Below, piece after piece: positions 16,309 to 28,320 of a stretch of DNA of 64,000 nt. The notes beneath the pieces are model-generated. The model had not been told where the DNA came from. It did no database searches and saw only the letters and a list, made by a program, of their open reading frames with translations. The DNA is from Nocardioides cremeus (lineage in GTDB: Bacteria > Actinomycetota > Actinomycetes > Propionibacteriales > Nocardioidaceae): positions 1 to 64,000 of the forward strand of contig NZ_JAULSC010000022.1 of the NCBI RefSeq assembly GCF_030518195.1. The letters are read 5' to 3'. Made by a program: the position numbers and the translations under genes. Position 1 is the stretch's first letter, and every line of letters starts with the position of its first letter.

Positions 16309-17328
16309 ATGAAGAAGATCGGCTTCCTGTCCTTCGGCCACTGGACCCCTTCGCCGCAGTCGCAGACGCGCACCGCCTCCGACGTGCTGCTGCAGTCCAT
16401 CGACCTCGCGGTCGCGGCCGAGGAGCTGGGCGTGGACGGCGCCTACTTCCGGGTGCACCACTTCGCCCGCCAGCTCGCCTCCCCGTTCCCGCTGCTCGCG
16501 GCGGCCGGGGCCAGGACGAGCCGCATCGAGCTCGGCACCGGCGTGATCGACATGCGCTACGAGAACCCGCTCTACATGGCCGAGGACGCCGGAGCCGCCG
16601 ACCTGATCGCCGGCGGCCGGCTGCAGCTCGGCATCAGCCGCGGTTCACCGGAGCAGGTCGTCGAGGGCTACAAGTACTTCGGCCACGACCCCGGCGAGGG
16701 TGGCGACCACGCCGAGATGGCCCGCGAGCACACCCGGAGGTTCCTCCGGGCGATCGAAGGGGACCGGTTCGCCGAGCCCAACCCGCGACCGATGTTCCCC
16801 AACCCGCCCGGCCTGCTCGGCATCGAGCCGCAGTCGCCGGGCCTGCGCGAGCGGATCTGGTGGGGTGCGGGCACCCGCCAGACGGCCGTCTGGACGGCCG
16901 AGCAGGGCATGCACCTGATGAGCTCGACCCTGCTCACCGAGGACACCGGGGTGCCGTTCCACCAGCTCCAGGCCGAGCAGATCTCCATGTACCGGGACGC
17001 GTGGTCGGCTGCCGGCCACGAGCGCGAGGCGCGGGTCTCGGTCAGCCGCAGCATCTTCCCGATCGTCAACGGCACCGACCGCGCCTACTTCGGCGTGGCC
17101 GGCGGGGGAGGGGACCAGGTCGGCCACATCGACGGTGGTGTCGCCCGCTTCGGCAAGACGTACGCCGGCGAGCCCGACCAGCTGGTCGAGGAGCTCGCCC
17201 AGGACGAGGCGATCGCCGCCGCGGACACGCTGCTGCTCACGATCCCCAACCAGCTCGGCGTCGACTACAACGCGCACCTGCTCGACAGCGTCGTCCGGTA
17301 CGTCGCCCCCGAGCTGGGGTGGCGCTGA
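16309..17328 (+). CDS. LLM-class flavin-dependent oxidoreductase
   Basis: 339 residues of the luciferase-like monooxygenase TIM barrel. Visible signatures are the N-terminal strand IGFLSFGHW, the second strand AAEELGVDGAYFRVHHF, IELGTGVIDMRYENPLYMAEDAGAAD split over two strands, and GRLQLGISRGSPEQ binding the flavin phosphate. Such enzymes use FMN or F420; which one cannot be told here. The ATG at 16309 begins the first strand, so the longer frame upstream is rejected. Substrate unknown; often annotated as alkanal monooxygenase-like. Confidence 0.85.
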   Translation: MKKIGFLSFGHWTPSPQSQTRTASDVLLQSIDLAVAAEELGVDGAYFRVHHFARQLASPFPLLAAAGARTSRIELGTGVIDMRYENPLYMAEDAGAADLIAGGRLQLGISRGSPEQVVEGYKYFGHDPGEGGDHAEMAREHTRRFLRAIEGDRFAEPNPRPMFPNPPGLLGIEPQSPGLRERIWWGAGTRQTAVWTAEQGMHLMSSTLLTEDTGVPFHQLQAEQISMYRDAWSAAGHEREARVSVSRSIFPIVNGTDRAYFGVAGGGGDQVGHIDGGVARFGKTYAGEPDQLVEELAQDEAIAAADTLLLTIPNQLGVDYNAHLLDSVVRYVAPELGWR

Positions 17329-17388
17329 CACGGGCGGCACGGGGGCGCTCGCCGGTACGGTGGCGGACCCGACGAGGTGGAGGTCGAC

Positions 17389-17574
17389 ATGGAGCAGGGC
17401 GATCAGCGCAAGACGCTGCGCTGCTGGGTCGGTGCCCATCGCTGGGTGACCCGCACCAACGCCGGGGCCCGGTGGCAGGAGTGCGGCCGGTGCGGCAGGT
17501 ACAGCAAGAAGGTGAGGGTGGCCCACCGGTTCCCGCCCGGCGGGAACGGGCTCAGCGCCGGCGGCGGCTTCTAG
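17389..17574 (+). CDS. Small protein with zinc-ribbon-like CxxC, 61 aa
   Basis: A short basic protein. The pattern is C15 ... W23 ... C34 and C37 (QECGRCGRYSKK), like small actinobacterial proteins with one CxxC knuckle. GGAGGT lies five bases before the ATG at 17389, so the GTG at 17377 is rejected. TACGGT at 17353-17358 could be its -10. The terminal Gly-rich codons overlap a strong hairpin. Function unknown. Confidence 0.6.
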   Translation: MEQGDQRKTLRCWVGAHRWVTRTNAGARWQECGRCGRYSKKVRVAHRFPPGGNGLSAGGGF

Positions 17575-17589
17575 GCCCGCCGCCGGCGC
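17555..17589. terminator. GC-rich hairpin between convergent genes
   Basis: A 13-bp perfect stem, 17555-17567 with 17577-17589, and a nine-base loop that contains the stop codon of the upstream gene. The location between two convergent genes suggests a bidirectional terminator, though there is no U-tract. Confidence 0.55.
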
Positions 17590-17596
17590 CGGATGC

Positions 17597-17782
17597 TCAG
17601 CAGGTGGGCTGAGGGCCGTCGAGGGCGTCGTTCCAGTGGGCTCGGACCATGAAGCACGGACGCTCCTGGTCGGTGGCCCCGGACCCGGTCTCGGGCTCGG
17701 GGATGGCGGCGGACGCGCTGCCCGCGAGTGCGAGGCAGAGCAGGGCGCCGGCGGCGGTGATGGTGGTGCGGTGGTGGGACAT
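17597..17782 (-). CDS. Small secreted protein, 61 aa
   Basis: The N-terminus is a clear signal peptide: basic HHR, hydrophobic core AAGALLCLALAG, and AxA-type cleavage site SASAA near residue 26. The mature part is about 35 residues with two Cys (CFMVRAHW and the last residue), which could form a disulfide. GAGAAG lies upstream of the ATG at 17782. No family recognised. It is the next gene downstream of the LuxR regulator on the same strand and may be its target, which is inference. Confidence 0.55.
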   Translation of the reverse strand: MSHHRTTITAAGALLCLALAGSASAAIPEPETGSGATDQERPCFMVRAHWNDALDGPQPTC

Positions 17783-17856
17783 GAGTGGCTTCTCTCGGCA
17801 GGGGATCGTGCTCTCCTCCGAGGTTGCGCCGGCGGGACCGCCAGGGGTATTCGCTG

Positions 17857-18561
17857 TCAGGCGTATCTTGCGACGCGTTCGCGCAGGTCGAGGTCGGGGA
17901 TGTCGCTGCCCCGCAGCACGGCGAGGGCCTGCAGCCGGTTGTGCACGCCGAGCTTGGCGTAGACGTGCTCGAGGTGCTTGCGCACCGTGCTGGGCGCGAT
18001 GAACAGCGCCCGGGCGATCTCGGCGTTCGAGGCACCGGTGGCGACGTGCATCAGCACCCGCCGCTCCTGCACGGTGACCGACGCCGGCAGGTGTGGGGTC
18101 GGACGCTCGCGCAGCAGCCGCTGCAGCAGGGGCGCGACGAGCCTGAGCAGCGCGAGGTCGCGCTCGGAGAACGGCCGGTGCCGCCGGTCCAGGCACACCT
18201 GGGCGACGTGCTCGGCCCCCACCCGGAACCCGATCGTGATGGCGTCGATGCCGGGCAGGGTCTGGCAGGCGGCGGCCTCCGCCGGGTGCAGGGGCCAGTG
18301 CATGAAGCCGACGTAGAACGGGCCGCAGTCGCCCGCGCAGTCGTCGTTCGCCCACGGCGCCCAGAGCGGCAGGCCGACCCGGTCGGCCACGATGCGGCCC
18401 CGCTGGTCGGCGAGCACCGTCTCCAGCGCGTCGGCCGGCACGAGCGTGATCAGGGCGTCGAGCGCCTCGAGTGGCGGCATCGGGTCGCCGGGCACGGGCT
18501 CGGCCGCCACCAGCGTCGCGAGCGCGGACTGCTCGGCGGGGTTCAGCAGCAGGTCGGCCAT
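17857..18561 (-). CDS. LuxR-family transcriptional regulator
   Basis: 234 residues. The last 65 form the LuxR helix-turn-helix: LPASVTVQERRVLMHVATG, then ASNAEIARALFIAPSTVRKHL with the recognition helix, and VYAKLGVHNRLQALAV. The N-terminal 150 residues look like a GAF-type sensory domain, ending in FSERDLALLRLVAPLLQRLL. There is no receiver-domain Asp pocket, so it is not a classical response regulator. Ligand unknown. It is divergent from the pyrimidine operon, with 190 bases between the start codons, but no evidence ties it to that operon. Confidence 0.85.
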   Translation of the reverse strand: MADLLLNPAEQSALATLVAAEPVPGDPMPPLEALDALITLVPADALETVLADQRGRIVADRVGLPLWAPWANDDCAGDCGPFYVGFMHWPLHPAEAAACQTLPGIDAITIGFRVGAEHVAQVCLDRRHRPFSERDLALLRLVAPLLQRLLRERPTPHLPASVTVQERRVLMHVATGASNAEIARALFIAPSTVRKHLEHVYAKLGVHNRLQALAVLRGSDIPDLDLRERVARYA

Positions 18562-18686
18562 GCGGGCCCCCTCGGGAGAAGGCTCTCGACGCTACGCCTG
18601 CCGTCCGCCGGATTCATCTCCATTACCGACGAACGACGCACCGCCCGACGCTCGGACGCGTGGTCGGTCGCGGGCCCGCGCGCTGC

Positions 18687-18692
18687 TACGCT
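18687..18692 (+). promoter_or_regulatory. Possible -10 hexamer for the pyrimidine operon
   Basis: TACGCT is the best TANNNT match in the interval before carA. Transcription starting near 18699 would give a leader of roughly 50 nt containing the PyrR-type loop. No good -35 is apparent. Confidence 0.35.
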
Positions 18693-18708
18693 CAGCGCGC
18701 TGATCACA

Positions 18709-18743
18709 TCCTTTAACGATCCGTCCTGTGAGGCGGAGAAGGA
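18709..18743 (+). promoter_or_regulatory. PyrR-binding loop that can mask the carA Shine-Dalgarno
   Basis: CCGTCCTGTGAGGCGG (18721-18736) fits the known PyrR-binding RNA consensus (ARUCCNGNGAGGYU) at every core position, with the outer A-U pair replaced by C-G. CCG and CGG close its stem. Outside it, TCCTT (18709-18713) is complementary to AAGGA (18739-18743), which is part of the Shine-Dalgarno AAGGAGG of carA. PyrR with UMP bound would stabilise this hairpin and block ribosome entry. Translational repression by PyrR is known in mycobacteria. Confidence 0.72.
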
Positions 18744-18751
18744 GGTACGGC

Positions 18752-19921
18752 GTGCCCCTGCATGCCCCTGCCCCGGCGATCCTCGTGCTCGAGGACGGCC
18801 GCACCTTCCACGGCGAGGCGTACGGCGCCCCCGGGGAGACCTTCGGCGAAGCGGTCTTCAACACCGGCATGACCGGTTACCAGGAGACGCTCACCGACCC
18901 GTCCTACCACCGCCAGGTGGTGGTGATGACGGCCCCGCACATCGGCAACACCGGTGTCAACGACGACGATCCCGAGTCGCGCCGCATCTGGGTGGCCGGG
19001 TACGTCGTGCGCGACCCCGCCCGGGTGCCGAGCAGCTGGCGCTCCGTGCGCTCCCTCGACGACGAGCTCGTCGAGCAGGGCGTCGTCGGCATCAGCGGTG
19101 TCGACACCCGCGCCCTGACCCGCCACCTGCGCGAGCGCGGCGCCATGCGCGTGGGCATCTCCTCGACCGAGACCGACCCCGCCGCGCTGCTCGAGCGGGT
19201 GCGCGCCTCGGGCGAGATGGCCGGCGCCGAGCTGGCCAGCGAGGTCTCCACCACCGAGGCCTACGTCGTGCCCGCGCACGGCGAGAAGCGCTTCACCGTG
19301 GCCGCCCTCGACCTGGGCATCAAGACGATGACCCCGCACCGGATGGCCGAGCGCGGGGTGGAGGTGCACGTGCTGCCCGCCACCGCGAGCCTCGACGACG
19401 TGCTCGCGGTCGAGCCCGACGGGCTCTTCTACTCCAACGGCCCCGGCGACCCGGCCGCCACGACCCACCAGGTCGAGGTGCTCCAGGGCGCCCTGGCCCA
19501 GGACGTGCCCTACTTCGGCATCTGCTTCGGCAACCAGCTCTTCGGCCGCGCGCTGGGCTTCGGCACCTACAAGCTCACCTACGGCCACCGCGGCATCAAC
19601 CAGCCGGTGATGGACCGCACCACCGGCAAGGTCGAGGTCACCGCCCACAACCACGGCTTCGCCGTCGACGCCCCGCTCACCGGCGCCACCACCACGGCGT
19701 ACGGCGAGGCCACCGTCAGCCACGTCTGCCTCAACGACGACGTCGTCGAGGGCCTCGAGCTGCGCGACGCCGGCGGGGCGCTGAAGGCATTCTCGGTGCA
19801 GTACCACCCGGAGGCGGCGGCCGGACCGCACGACGCGGCGTACCTCTTCGACCGCTTCGTCGACCTGATGGTTTCGAGACGGTCGCAGGGCGACCTCCTC
19901 AACCACCGAACGGGAGCCTGA
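18752..19921 (+). CDS. carA: Carbamoyl-phosphate synthase small subunit
   Basis: 389 residues. The subunit hydrolyses glutamine and sends ammonia to CarB for carbamoyl phosphate synthesis, the first step to UMP and arginine. Residues 1-150 are the CPSase small-chain domain ([15 protein letters not shown]). The class I amidotransferase domain follows, with nucleophile C258 (GICFGNQ) and H352/E354 (QYHPEA). GICFGNQ differs from the common GICLGHQ at two positions flanking the active Cys, but the triad is complete. GTG at 18752 is chosen for the GGAGG six bases upstream. First gene of the operon; carB follows after one base. Confidence 0.97.
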   Translation: MPLHAPAPAILVLEDGRTFHGEAYGAPGETFGEAVFNTGMTGYQETLTDPSYHRQVVVMTAPHIGNTGVNDDDPESRRIWVAGYVVRDPARVPSSWRSVRSLDDELVEQGVVGISGVDTRALTRHLRERGAMRVGISSTETDPAALLERVRASGEMAGAELASEVSTTEAYVVPAHGEKRFTVAALDLGIKTMTPHRMAERGVEVHVLPATASLDDVLAVEPDGLFYSNGPGDPAATTHQVEVLQGALAQDVPYFGICFGNQLFGRALGFGTYKLTYGHRGINQPVMDRTTGKVEVTAHNHGFAVDAPLTGATTTAYGEATVSHVCLNDDVVEGLELRDAGGALKAFSVQYHPEAAAGPHDAAYLFDRFVDLMVSRRSQGDLLNHRTGA

Positions 19922-19922
19922 C

Positions 19923-23251
<3,329 letters not shown>

Positions 23252-23255
<4 letters not shown>

Positions 23256-24304
23256 GCGCCTACCGGCTGCTCTTCGACCAGGTCGCGACCCGGGTCGACG
23301 CCGAGCGCGCCCACCACGCCGGCTTCCGCGCGCTGCGCACCGGGGCGCCGGTGCTGGGTCGCCTGGGCGTGCCCGGGCGACCGGTGCAGGCGCTGGGCAC
23401 CGTCTTCCCCAACGTGCTGGGGATGGCGGCCGGCTTCGACAAGAACGCGGTCGGCATCGATGCCCTCGGGGCGCTGGGCTTCGGCCACGTCGAGGTGGGC
23501 ACCGTCACCGGTCGCGCCCAGCCCGGCAACCCGAAGCCGCGGCTCTTCCGCCTCGTCGAGGACCGGGCCGTGCTCAACCGGATGGGCTTCAACAACGACG
23601 GCGCCGAGGTGGTCGCCGCCCGGCTCGCCGAGCGCGCCCGCAAGCGGGGCGATCGTCCCGGCCCGGTGCTGGGCGTCAACATCGGCAAGTCGAAGGTGGT
23701 GCCCGAGGACGACCAGGCCGCGGTCGAGGCCGACTACGAGCACAGCGCCCGGCTGCTGGCGCCGTATGCCGACTACCTCGTGGTCAACGTGTCCTCGCCC
23801 AACACCCCGGGGCTGCGCTCGCTGCAGGCGGTCGAGCGGCTGGAGCCGCTGCTGGCCCACGTGCGGCGCACCGCCGACGCCGCGACCGGCGCGCGGCGGG
23901 TGCCGCTGCTGGTCAAGATCGCGCCCGACCTCGCCGACGCCGACATCGACGCGGTCGCCGACCTGGCCGTGGCCGGCCGGCGCGACGGCGTGCTCGACGG
24001 GGTGATCGCCACCAACACCACGATCTCGCGCGAGGGGCTGCGCACCCCGGCCGCTGAGGTCGAGGCGCTCGGTGCCGGCGGCCTCTCCGGTCGACCGCTG
24101 ACGGCCCGCTCCACCGAGGTCGTGCGGCGCCTGCGCGAGCGCGTCGGGCCCGGCCTGACCCTCGTCGGGGTGGGTGGCATCAGCAGCGTCGAGGACGCCC
24201 GCGACCGGCTGGCCGCCGGCGCCGACCTGCTGCAGGCCTACTCGGCGTTCGTCTACGAGGGACCCGGCTGGCCGCGCCGCCTGGTCAGGGGCGCCCAGGC
24301 ATGA
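23252..24304 (+). CDS. pyrD: Dihydroorotate dehydrogenase, class 2 (quinone)
   Basis: 350 residues. It oxidises dihydroorotate to orotate with FMN and passes electrons to the quinone pool at the membrane. The extra N-terminal helical region (about 1-40) typical of class 2 is present. FMN and substrate motifs include [19 protein letters not shown] and [13 protein letters not shown] (about 177-189) with the catalytic Ser of class 2. The C-terminus has [13 protein letters not shown] for phosphate binding. GTG at 23252 overlaps the carB stop by four bases. All catalytic residues I can check are in place, so this is likely the working enzyme. Confidence 0.95.
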
Positions 24305-25149
24305 GCGCCGGCGGTCCGGTCTCGCCCGTCCACGTCACCGGCGAGGTGCTGGCCAGCAAGCGCATCGGCGCGTTCTGGCACCTGACCCTGGTGGCGCCGG
24401 GCGTGGGGGAGCGGTTCCGCCCCGGCACCTTCCTGGCGGTCTCCGTCGGCAGCCCCGACGAGGGCCGCACCCGCCTGGCCCGCCGCGCCCTGTGGATCCA
24501 CCAGGTCCGCCCCCTGGGCGGGTACGCCGCGACCGTGCAGGTGGTCGTCGAGCCGGTCGGGCCCGGCACCCGCTGGCTGGCGGGGCTCGAGCGCGGCGAC
24601 CGGGTCGAGGTCACCGGGCCGCTCGGGCGGCCCTTCGCGCTGCCCAAGGAGCCCGTCTCGACCGTGCTGGTCGGCGAGGGGTACGCCGCCGCCCCGCTCT
24701 TCTCCCTCGCCGAGCGGCTGCGCGAGCGCGACTGCCCGGTGACGCTGGTGCTCGGCGCCCCCGACGAGGCCCGGCTGCTCAACGCCCTCGAGGCGCGCCG
24801 CACCGCCCGCGCGGTCACCGTGGTGACCCGCGACGGCTCGGTCGGCGCCCGCGGCGAGATCGCCGACGTGCTCGACGAGGTGCTGCGCCGCGCGGGCGCC
24901 GACGTCGTCTACGCCGCCGGCCCCACGCCGGTGCTGCACGCCGTGGCGCTGGCCGCCGAGGCGCACGGCGCCTGGAGCCAGACCGCGCTCGAGCAGCCGC
25001 TGACCTGCGCGACCGGGCTGTGCCACGGCTGCCCGGTGCCGGTCGTGGGCGAGGACGGGGTGGCCCGCACCGCCCGCGCCTGCGCCGACGGACCGGTGCT
25101 GCGCGGCGACCGGGTGCGCTGGGACGACCTGGCGGGGGCTCGGTCATGA
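24301..25149 (+). CDS. pyrK: PyrK-like electron-transfer subunit
   Basis: 282 residues. The subunit of class 1B dihydroorotate dehydrogenase carries FAD and a 2Fe-2S cluster and reduces NAD+. The N-terminal flavin domain has [10 protein letters not shown] and the substitution of the usual RPxS motif by [10 protein letters not shown]. The NAD domain holds [18 protein letters not shown]. Four Cys at the C-terminus (C236, C241, C244 and C261, in the pattern CX4CX2CX16C) fit the cluster. ATG at 24301 overlaps pyrD by four bases and its stop overlaps the next start. Its presence beside a class 2 enzyme is unusual. Confidence 0.88.
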   Translation: MSAGGPVSPVHVTGEVLASKRIGAFWHLTLVAPGVGERFRPGTFLAVSVGSPDEGRTRLARRALWIHQVRPLGGYAATVQVVVEPVGPGTRWLAGLERGDRVEVTGPLGRPFALPKEPVSTVLVGEGYAAAPLFSLAERLRERDCPVTLVLGAPDEARLLNALEARRTARAVTVVTRDGSVGARGEIADVLDEVLRRAGADVVYAAGPTPVLHAVALAAEAHGAWSQTALEQPLTCATGLCHGCPVPVVGEDGVARTARACADGPVLRGDRVRWDDLAGARS

Positions 25150-26000
25150 CCGTGCTCGCCGGGCTGCGACTGGCCTCCCCGGTGGTCGTCGCCGCCGGCT
25201 GCGGCGGCACCGGCCGCGAGCTCGCGGCGTACGGGTCCTTGGACGCGCTGGGCGCCTTCACCACCCGCACCATCACCCTCGACGCCCGCCGGGGCGGGCC
25301 GGTGCCGCGGCTCCTCGAGACGCCGTCGGGGCTGCTGCACGCCACCGGCCTGCCCAACCCCGGCGTCGACGGCTTCCTGGCCACCGAGCTGCCCTGGCTG
25401 CTGCAGCAGCGGGCCCGGGTCGTGGTCTCGGTGGCCGCGCGCAGCCTCGGCGAGCTGGCCGAGCTGGCGCGACGCCTCGGCACCGCGCCCGGGGTCAGCG
25501 CCATCGAGGTCAACGTCTCGCCGCCCGACACCGGCCCGGAGCCCGAGCTGATGTCGGCCCGGGAGCCCTTCCAGGTCGGCGCCGCGGTCGCCGCCGTCGA
25601 GCGCGAGCTGCCCCGGGGCGTGCCGGTGCTGGCCAAGCTGCGCCCCGACGCCGTGCGCGTCGTCGAGGCGGCGCGCGCCGCCGTCGAGGCCGGTGCCCAG
25701 GCGCTGGTCGTCGGGCAGGCGCTGCCTGCCTCGATGCCCGACGGGCGTGCCGCCGGGCTGAGCGGCCCGGCCGTCGGGCCGCTGGCGCTGCGCTGCCTGG
25801 TCGAGGTGCTCGAGGCCGTCGACGTGCCGGTCGTCGCCGGCGGCGGTGTCGCGACCGTGGCCGACGTGCGCGCGCGGCTCGCGCTCGGCGCCGTCGCCGT
25901 GCAGGTCGGCGCCGCGCTGCTGCACGACCCGACCACCGCCGCGCGGCTGGTCGCCGCGCTCGACCCTGACACGACCAGCGAGGAGACACCCGACCGATGA
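25146..26000 (+). CDS. Class 1B dihydroorotate dehydrogenase-like protein with altered active site
   Basis: 284 residues, clearly a PyrDB homologue: ETPSGLLHATGLPNPG and VAGGGVATVADVRARLALGA with VQVGAALLHDP keep the fold and the FMN phosphate site. Key catalytic positions differ. The loop NxSCPN reads NVSPPD (N123 to D128), so the catalytic Cys is Pro and the substrate Asn is Asp. The Lys after the third strand is Arg (TTRTITL), and the Asn of SGMLNAIG-type motifs is His. Residues near K164 (AKLRPDA) also depart from VKLSPN. It may be inactive for dihydroorotate or act on another substrate with PyrK. Four-base overlaps join it to pyrK and pyrF. Confidence 0.85.
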   Translation: MTVLAGLRLASPVVVAAGCGGTGRELAAYGSLDALGAFTTRTITLDARRGGPVPRLLETPSGLLHATGLPNPGVDGFLATELPWLLQQRARVVVSVAARSLGELAELARRLGTAPGVSAIEVNVSPPDTGPEPELMSAREPFQVGAAVAAVERELPRGVPVLAKLRPDAVRVVEAARAAVEAGAQALVVGQALPASMPDGRAAGLSGPAVGPLALRCLVEVLEAVDVPVVAGGGVATVADVRARLALGAVAVQVGAALLHDPTTAARLVAALDPDTTSEETPDR

Positions 26001-26833
26001 GCACCTTCGGCACCCGCCTGCACGACGCGATGGCCGCCCGCGGACGCCTGTGCGTCGGCATCGACCCGCACGCCTCGCTGCTGCGCGGCTGGGGCCTCGA
26101 CGACGACGTCGCCGGCCTCGAGCGGTTCGCGCTGTCGGTGGTCGAGTCGGTGGCCCCGGTGGCCTCGGTCGTCAAGCCGCAGTCGGCCTTCTACGAGCGG
26201 TTCGGCAGCCGCGGCATCGCGGTGCTCGAGCGGGTGGTGAGCGAGTCGCGCGCGGCCGGGGCGCTGGTGCTGCTCGACGTGAAGCGTGGCGACATCGGCT
26301 CCACCTCGCAGGCCTACGCCGACGCCTACCTCGACCCCACGTCCCCGCTGGCCGTCGACGCGATCACCGTGAGCCCCTACCTCGGCCTGGGCTCCCTCGA
26401 CCCCTTCGTCGACACCGCGCGCCGCCACGACGCGGGCCTCTTCGTGCTGGCGCTGACCTCCAACCCGGAGGGCCCGGAGGTCCAGCACGCGGTGGGCGCC
26501 GACGGCGTGCGGGTCGCCGACCGGGTGCTCGACCACCTGCGCGCCCTCAACGCCGACGCCGGGCCGCTCGGGTCGTTCGGGGCCGTGGTCGGCGCGACCA
26601 TCGCGCAGCCCGAGGACGGCCCCGCCTTCGACCTGGCCTTCGGCGGGCCCGTGCTCGCGCCGGGCTTCGGTGCGCAGGGCGGCACCGTCGACGACCTGAG
26701 GCGCATCTTCGGTGCCTCTGCCTCGCACGTGCTGGCCAGCTCCTCGCGCGAGGTGCTCGCGCTGGGCCCCGACCTGCCCGCGATGCGCGACGCCGTGCGG
26801 GCCACCAACGACGAGCTGGCCGTGCTCGGATGA
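25997..26833 (+). CDS. pyrF: Orotidine 5'-phosphate decarboxylase (type 2)
   Basis: 278 residues, the long actinobacterial form. It makes UMP from OMP. The catalytic motif LLDVKRGDIGST carries D94, K96 and D99. GIDPH near residue 21 and VKPQSAFYERFG near 59 complete the OMP site, and LAPGFGAQGG near 219 binds phosphate. The orotate phosphoribosyltransferase gene pyrE is not in this window. The start overlaps the previous stop by four bases. Confidence 0.96.
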   Translation: MSTFGTRLHDAMAARGRLCVGIDPHASLLRGWGLDDDVAGLERFALSVVESVAPVASVVKPQSAFYERFGSRGIAVLERVVSESRAAGALVLLDVKRGDIGSTSQAYADAYLDPTSPLAVDAITVSPYLGLGSLDPFVDTARRHDAGLFVLALTSNPEGPEVQHAVGADGVRVADRVLDHLRALNADAGPLGSFGAVVGATIAQPEDGPAFDLAFGGPVLAPGFGAQGGTVDDLRRIFGASASHVLASSSREVLALGPDLPAMRDAVRATNDELAVLG

Positions 26834-27273
26834 GAGCGCTGGGGACCGGGCTCGTGGTGCTCGGGCTCGCGCTGCCGCTGGGCGGGTGCGGCCAGGACCG
26901 GTTCGAGGCCTACTGCGAGCGGGTCGAGGAGCACCAGGTGGCGCTCACCGAGGCGGTGGCCCAGGGCGGTCCCGACGCCCTCCTGGACGTGCTGCCGCGG
27001 CTGCAGGAGCTCAGCGAGGCCGCCCCGCGCGACGTCGCCGACGAGTGGCAGCAGGTCGTGGGCCGCCTCGAGGCGCTCGAGCGGGCGCTAGAGGACGCGG
27101 GCGTCGACCCGGCCGACTACGACCGTGCCGCGCCGCCCGAGGACCTGGCCGACGACGAGCGGGCCGCCATCGACGGCGCGGCCCGCGAGCTGGTGCGTCC
27201 GACCACGCTCGGCGCGCTGCAGGCCGTCGAGACCCAGGTGCGCGACGTGTGCGGGACCCCGCTGTACCAGTGA
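26830..27273 (+). CDS. Putative lipoprotein, 147 aa
   Basis: The N-terminus is a lipoprotein signal peptide with lipobox LPLGGC near residues 15-20. After lipidation of the Cys the mature protein is acidic and helical, with charged heptad-like stretches (about 30-90). No catalytic motif is seen. The ATG overlaps the pyrF stop by four bases, so it is the last gene of the pyrimidine operon. A role in pyrimidine metabolism is not implied. A terminator-like hairpin follows. Confidence 0.65.
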   Translation: MRALGTGLVVLGLALPLGGCGQDRFEAYCERVEEHQVALTEAVAQGGPDALLDVLPRLQELSEAAPRDVADEWQQVVGRLEALERALEDAGVDPADYDRAAPPEDLADDERAAIDGAARELVRPTTLGALQAVETQVRDVCGTPLYQ

Positions 27274-27279
27274 CCCTTG

Positions 27280-27300
27280 CGGAGCCCGACCCGGGCTCCG
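27280..27300 (+). terminator. Hairpin at the end of the pyrimidine operon
   Basis: CGGAGCCCG (27280-27288) pairs exactly with CGGGCTCCG (27292-27300) around a three-base loop, seven bases after the lipoprotein stop. There is no U-tract. Confidence 0.5.
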
Positions 27301-27303
27301 GCG

Positions 27304-27333
27304 TTGCCGCCCGCTGAGAACTCTGACTAGATT
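27304..27333 (+). promoter_or_regulatory. Promoter of mihF-gmk-rpoZ
   Basis: TTGCCG (27304-27309) and TAGATT (27328-27333) are separated by 18 bases, a good housekeeping sigma match. Transcription would start near 27340, giving a leader of about 45 nt before the GTG at 27385. Confidence 0.55.
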
Positions 27334-27384
27334 GGCCCCTCCGCGACCTGCTCCCGACGCACCGACACAAGGACCTGAGACGAC

Positions 27385-27711
27385 GTGGCACTCCCTCCGC
27401 TCACACCTGAACAACGACAGGCGGCCCTCGAGAAGGCAGCCGCCTCCCGTCGGGAGCGGGCCGAGGTGAAGAACCGCCTCAAGAACTCCGGCGCCTCGAT
27501 CGTGGACGTGCTGGCCGAGGGCCAGACCAACGAGGTCATCGGCAAGCTGCGGGTCATCGACCTGCTGCAGTCGATGCCCGGCCTGGGCAAGGTGCGCGCC
27601 AAGCAGATGATGGAGCGGCTCGGCATCGCCGAGAGCCGCCGGGTGCGCGGCCTGGGCACCAAGCAGGTCGCCGCCCTCGAGAAGGAGTTCAGCTCCCGAG
27701 AGGCCCGGTGA
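27385..27711 (+). CDS. mihF: Integration host factor, actinobacterial type
   Basis: 108 residues, the usual length. This nucleoid-associated protein binds DNA without sequence specificity and is essential in mycobacteria. The N-terminal helix ([21 protein letters not shown] split by charged turns) and a helix-two turns-helix fold follow; [17 protein letters not shown] (about 62-78) is the conserved DNA-contacting part and [10 protein letters not shown] the next. GTG start. It overlaps gmk by four bases, the conserved actinobacterial order. Confidence 0.94.
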   Translation: MALPPLTPEQRQAALEKAAASRRERAEVKNRLKNSGASIVDVLAEGQTNEVIGKLRVIDLLQSMPGLGKVRAKQMMERLGIAESRRVRGLGTKQVAALEKEFSSREAR

Positions 27712-28313
27712 GCCCCGCGGAGCCCACGCCCGCGCGTCGTACCCGCCTGGTGGTGCTGGCCGGCCCCACGGCCGTCGGCAAGGGCACCGTGGCCGCTGCC
27801 GTGCGCGACCTGCACCCCGACGTGTGGATCTCGGTCTCGGCCACCACCCGGGCGCCGCGGCCCGGCGAGGTCGACGGCGTGCACTACCGCTTCGTGAGCG
27901 AGGCGGAGTTCGACGCGCTCGTCGAGGCGGGCGAGATGCTCGAGTGGGCGGTCGTGCACGGCGCCGCGCGCTACGGCACCCCGCGCGGGCCGGTGGAGGA
28001 GGCGCTGGGCGCCGGTCGGCCCTCGATGCTCGAGATCGACCTGCAGGGCGCCCGCCAGGTGCGGGCCACGATGCCCGACGCGCTGTTCGTCTTCCTCAAG
28101 CCGCCCTCGTGGGAGGAGCTGGTGCGCCGGCTGGTCGGGCGCGGCACCGAGACCGCCGAGCAGCGCGAGCGTCGACTGGTCACCGCGCGCGAGGAGCTGG
28201 CCGCCGAGCCGGAGTTCGACGTGACCATCGTCAACCACGAAGTTCACGCCGCGGCCCACGACTTGGTAACCTTGATGATGCTCGACCCGAGCAACAACCC
28301 CAACGATCTGTGA
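27708..28313 (+). CDS. gmk: Guanylate kinase
   Basis: 201 residues. It phosphorylates GMP and dGMP with ATP. P-loop GPTAVGKGT starts at residue 19; the more usual form is GPSGVGKGT. The GMP-binding region has [21 protein letters not shown] split by the family turn, with the conserved Arg and Tyr. [10 protein letters not shown] marks the central helix. The GTG start overlaps the mihF stop by four bases. Confidence 0.97.
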   Translation: MSPAEPTPARRTRLVVLAGPTAVGKGTVAAAVRDLHPDVWISVSATTRAPRPGEVDGVHYRFVSEAEFDALVEAGEMLEWAVVHGAARYGTPRGPVEEALGAGRPSMLEIDLQGARQVRATMPDALFVFLKPPSWEELVRRLVGRGTETAEQRERRLVTAREELAAEPEFDVTIVNHEVHAAAHDLVTLMMLDPSNNPNDL

Positions 28314-28320
28314 GGCCTTC

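Noticed and set aside
17597-18355. Long alternative minus-strand frame overlapping the LuxR gene
   Set aside because: Only its last 61 codons, from the ATG at 17782, have a signal peptide and ribosome-binding site; the rest is an out-of-frame reading of the LuxR gene.
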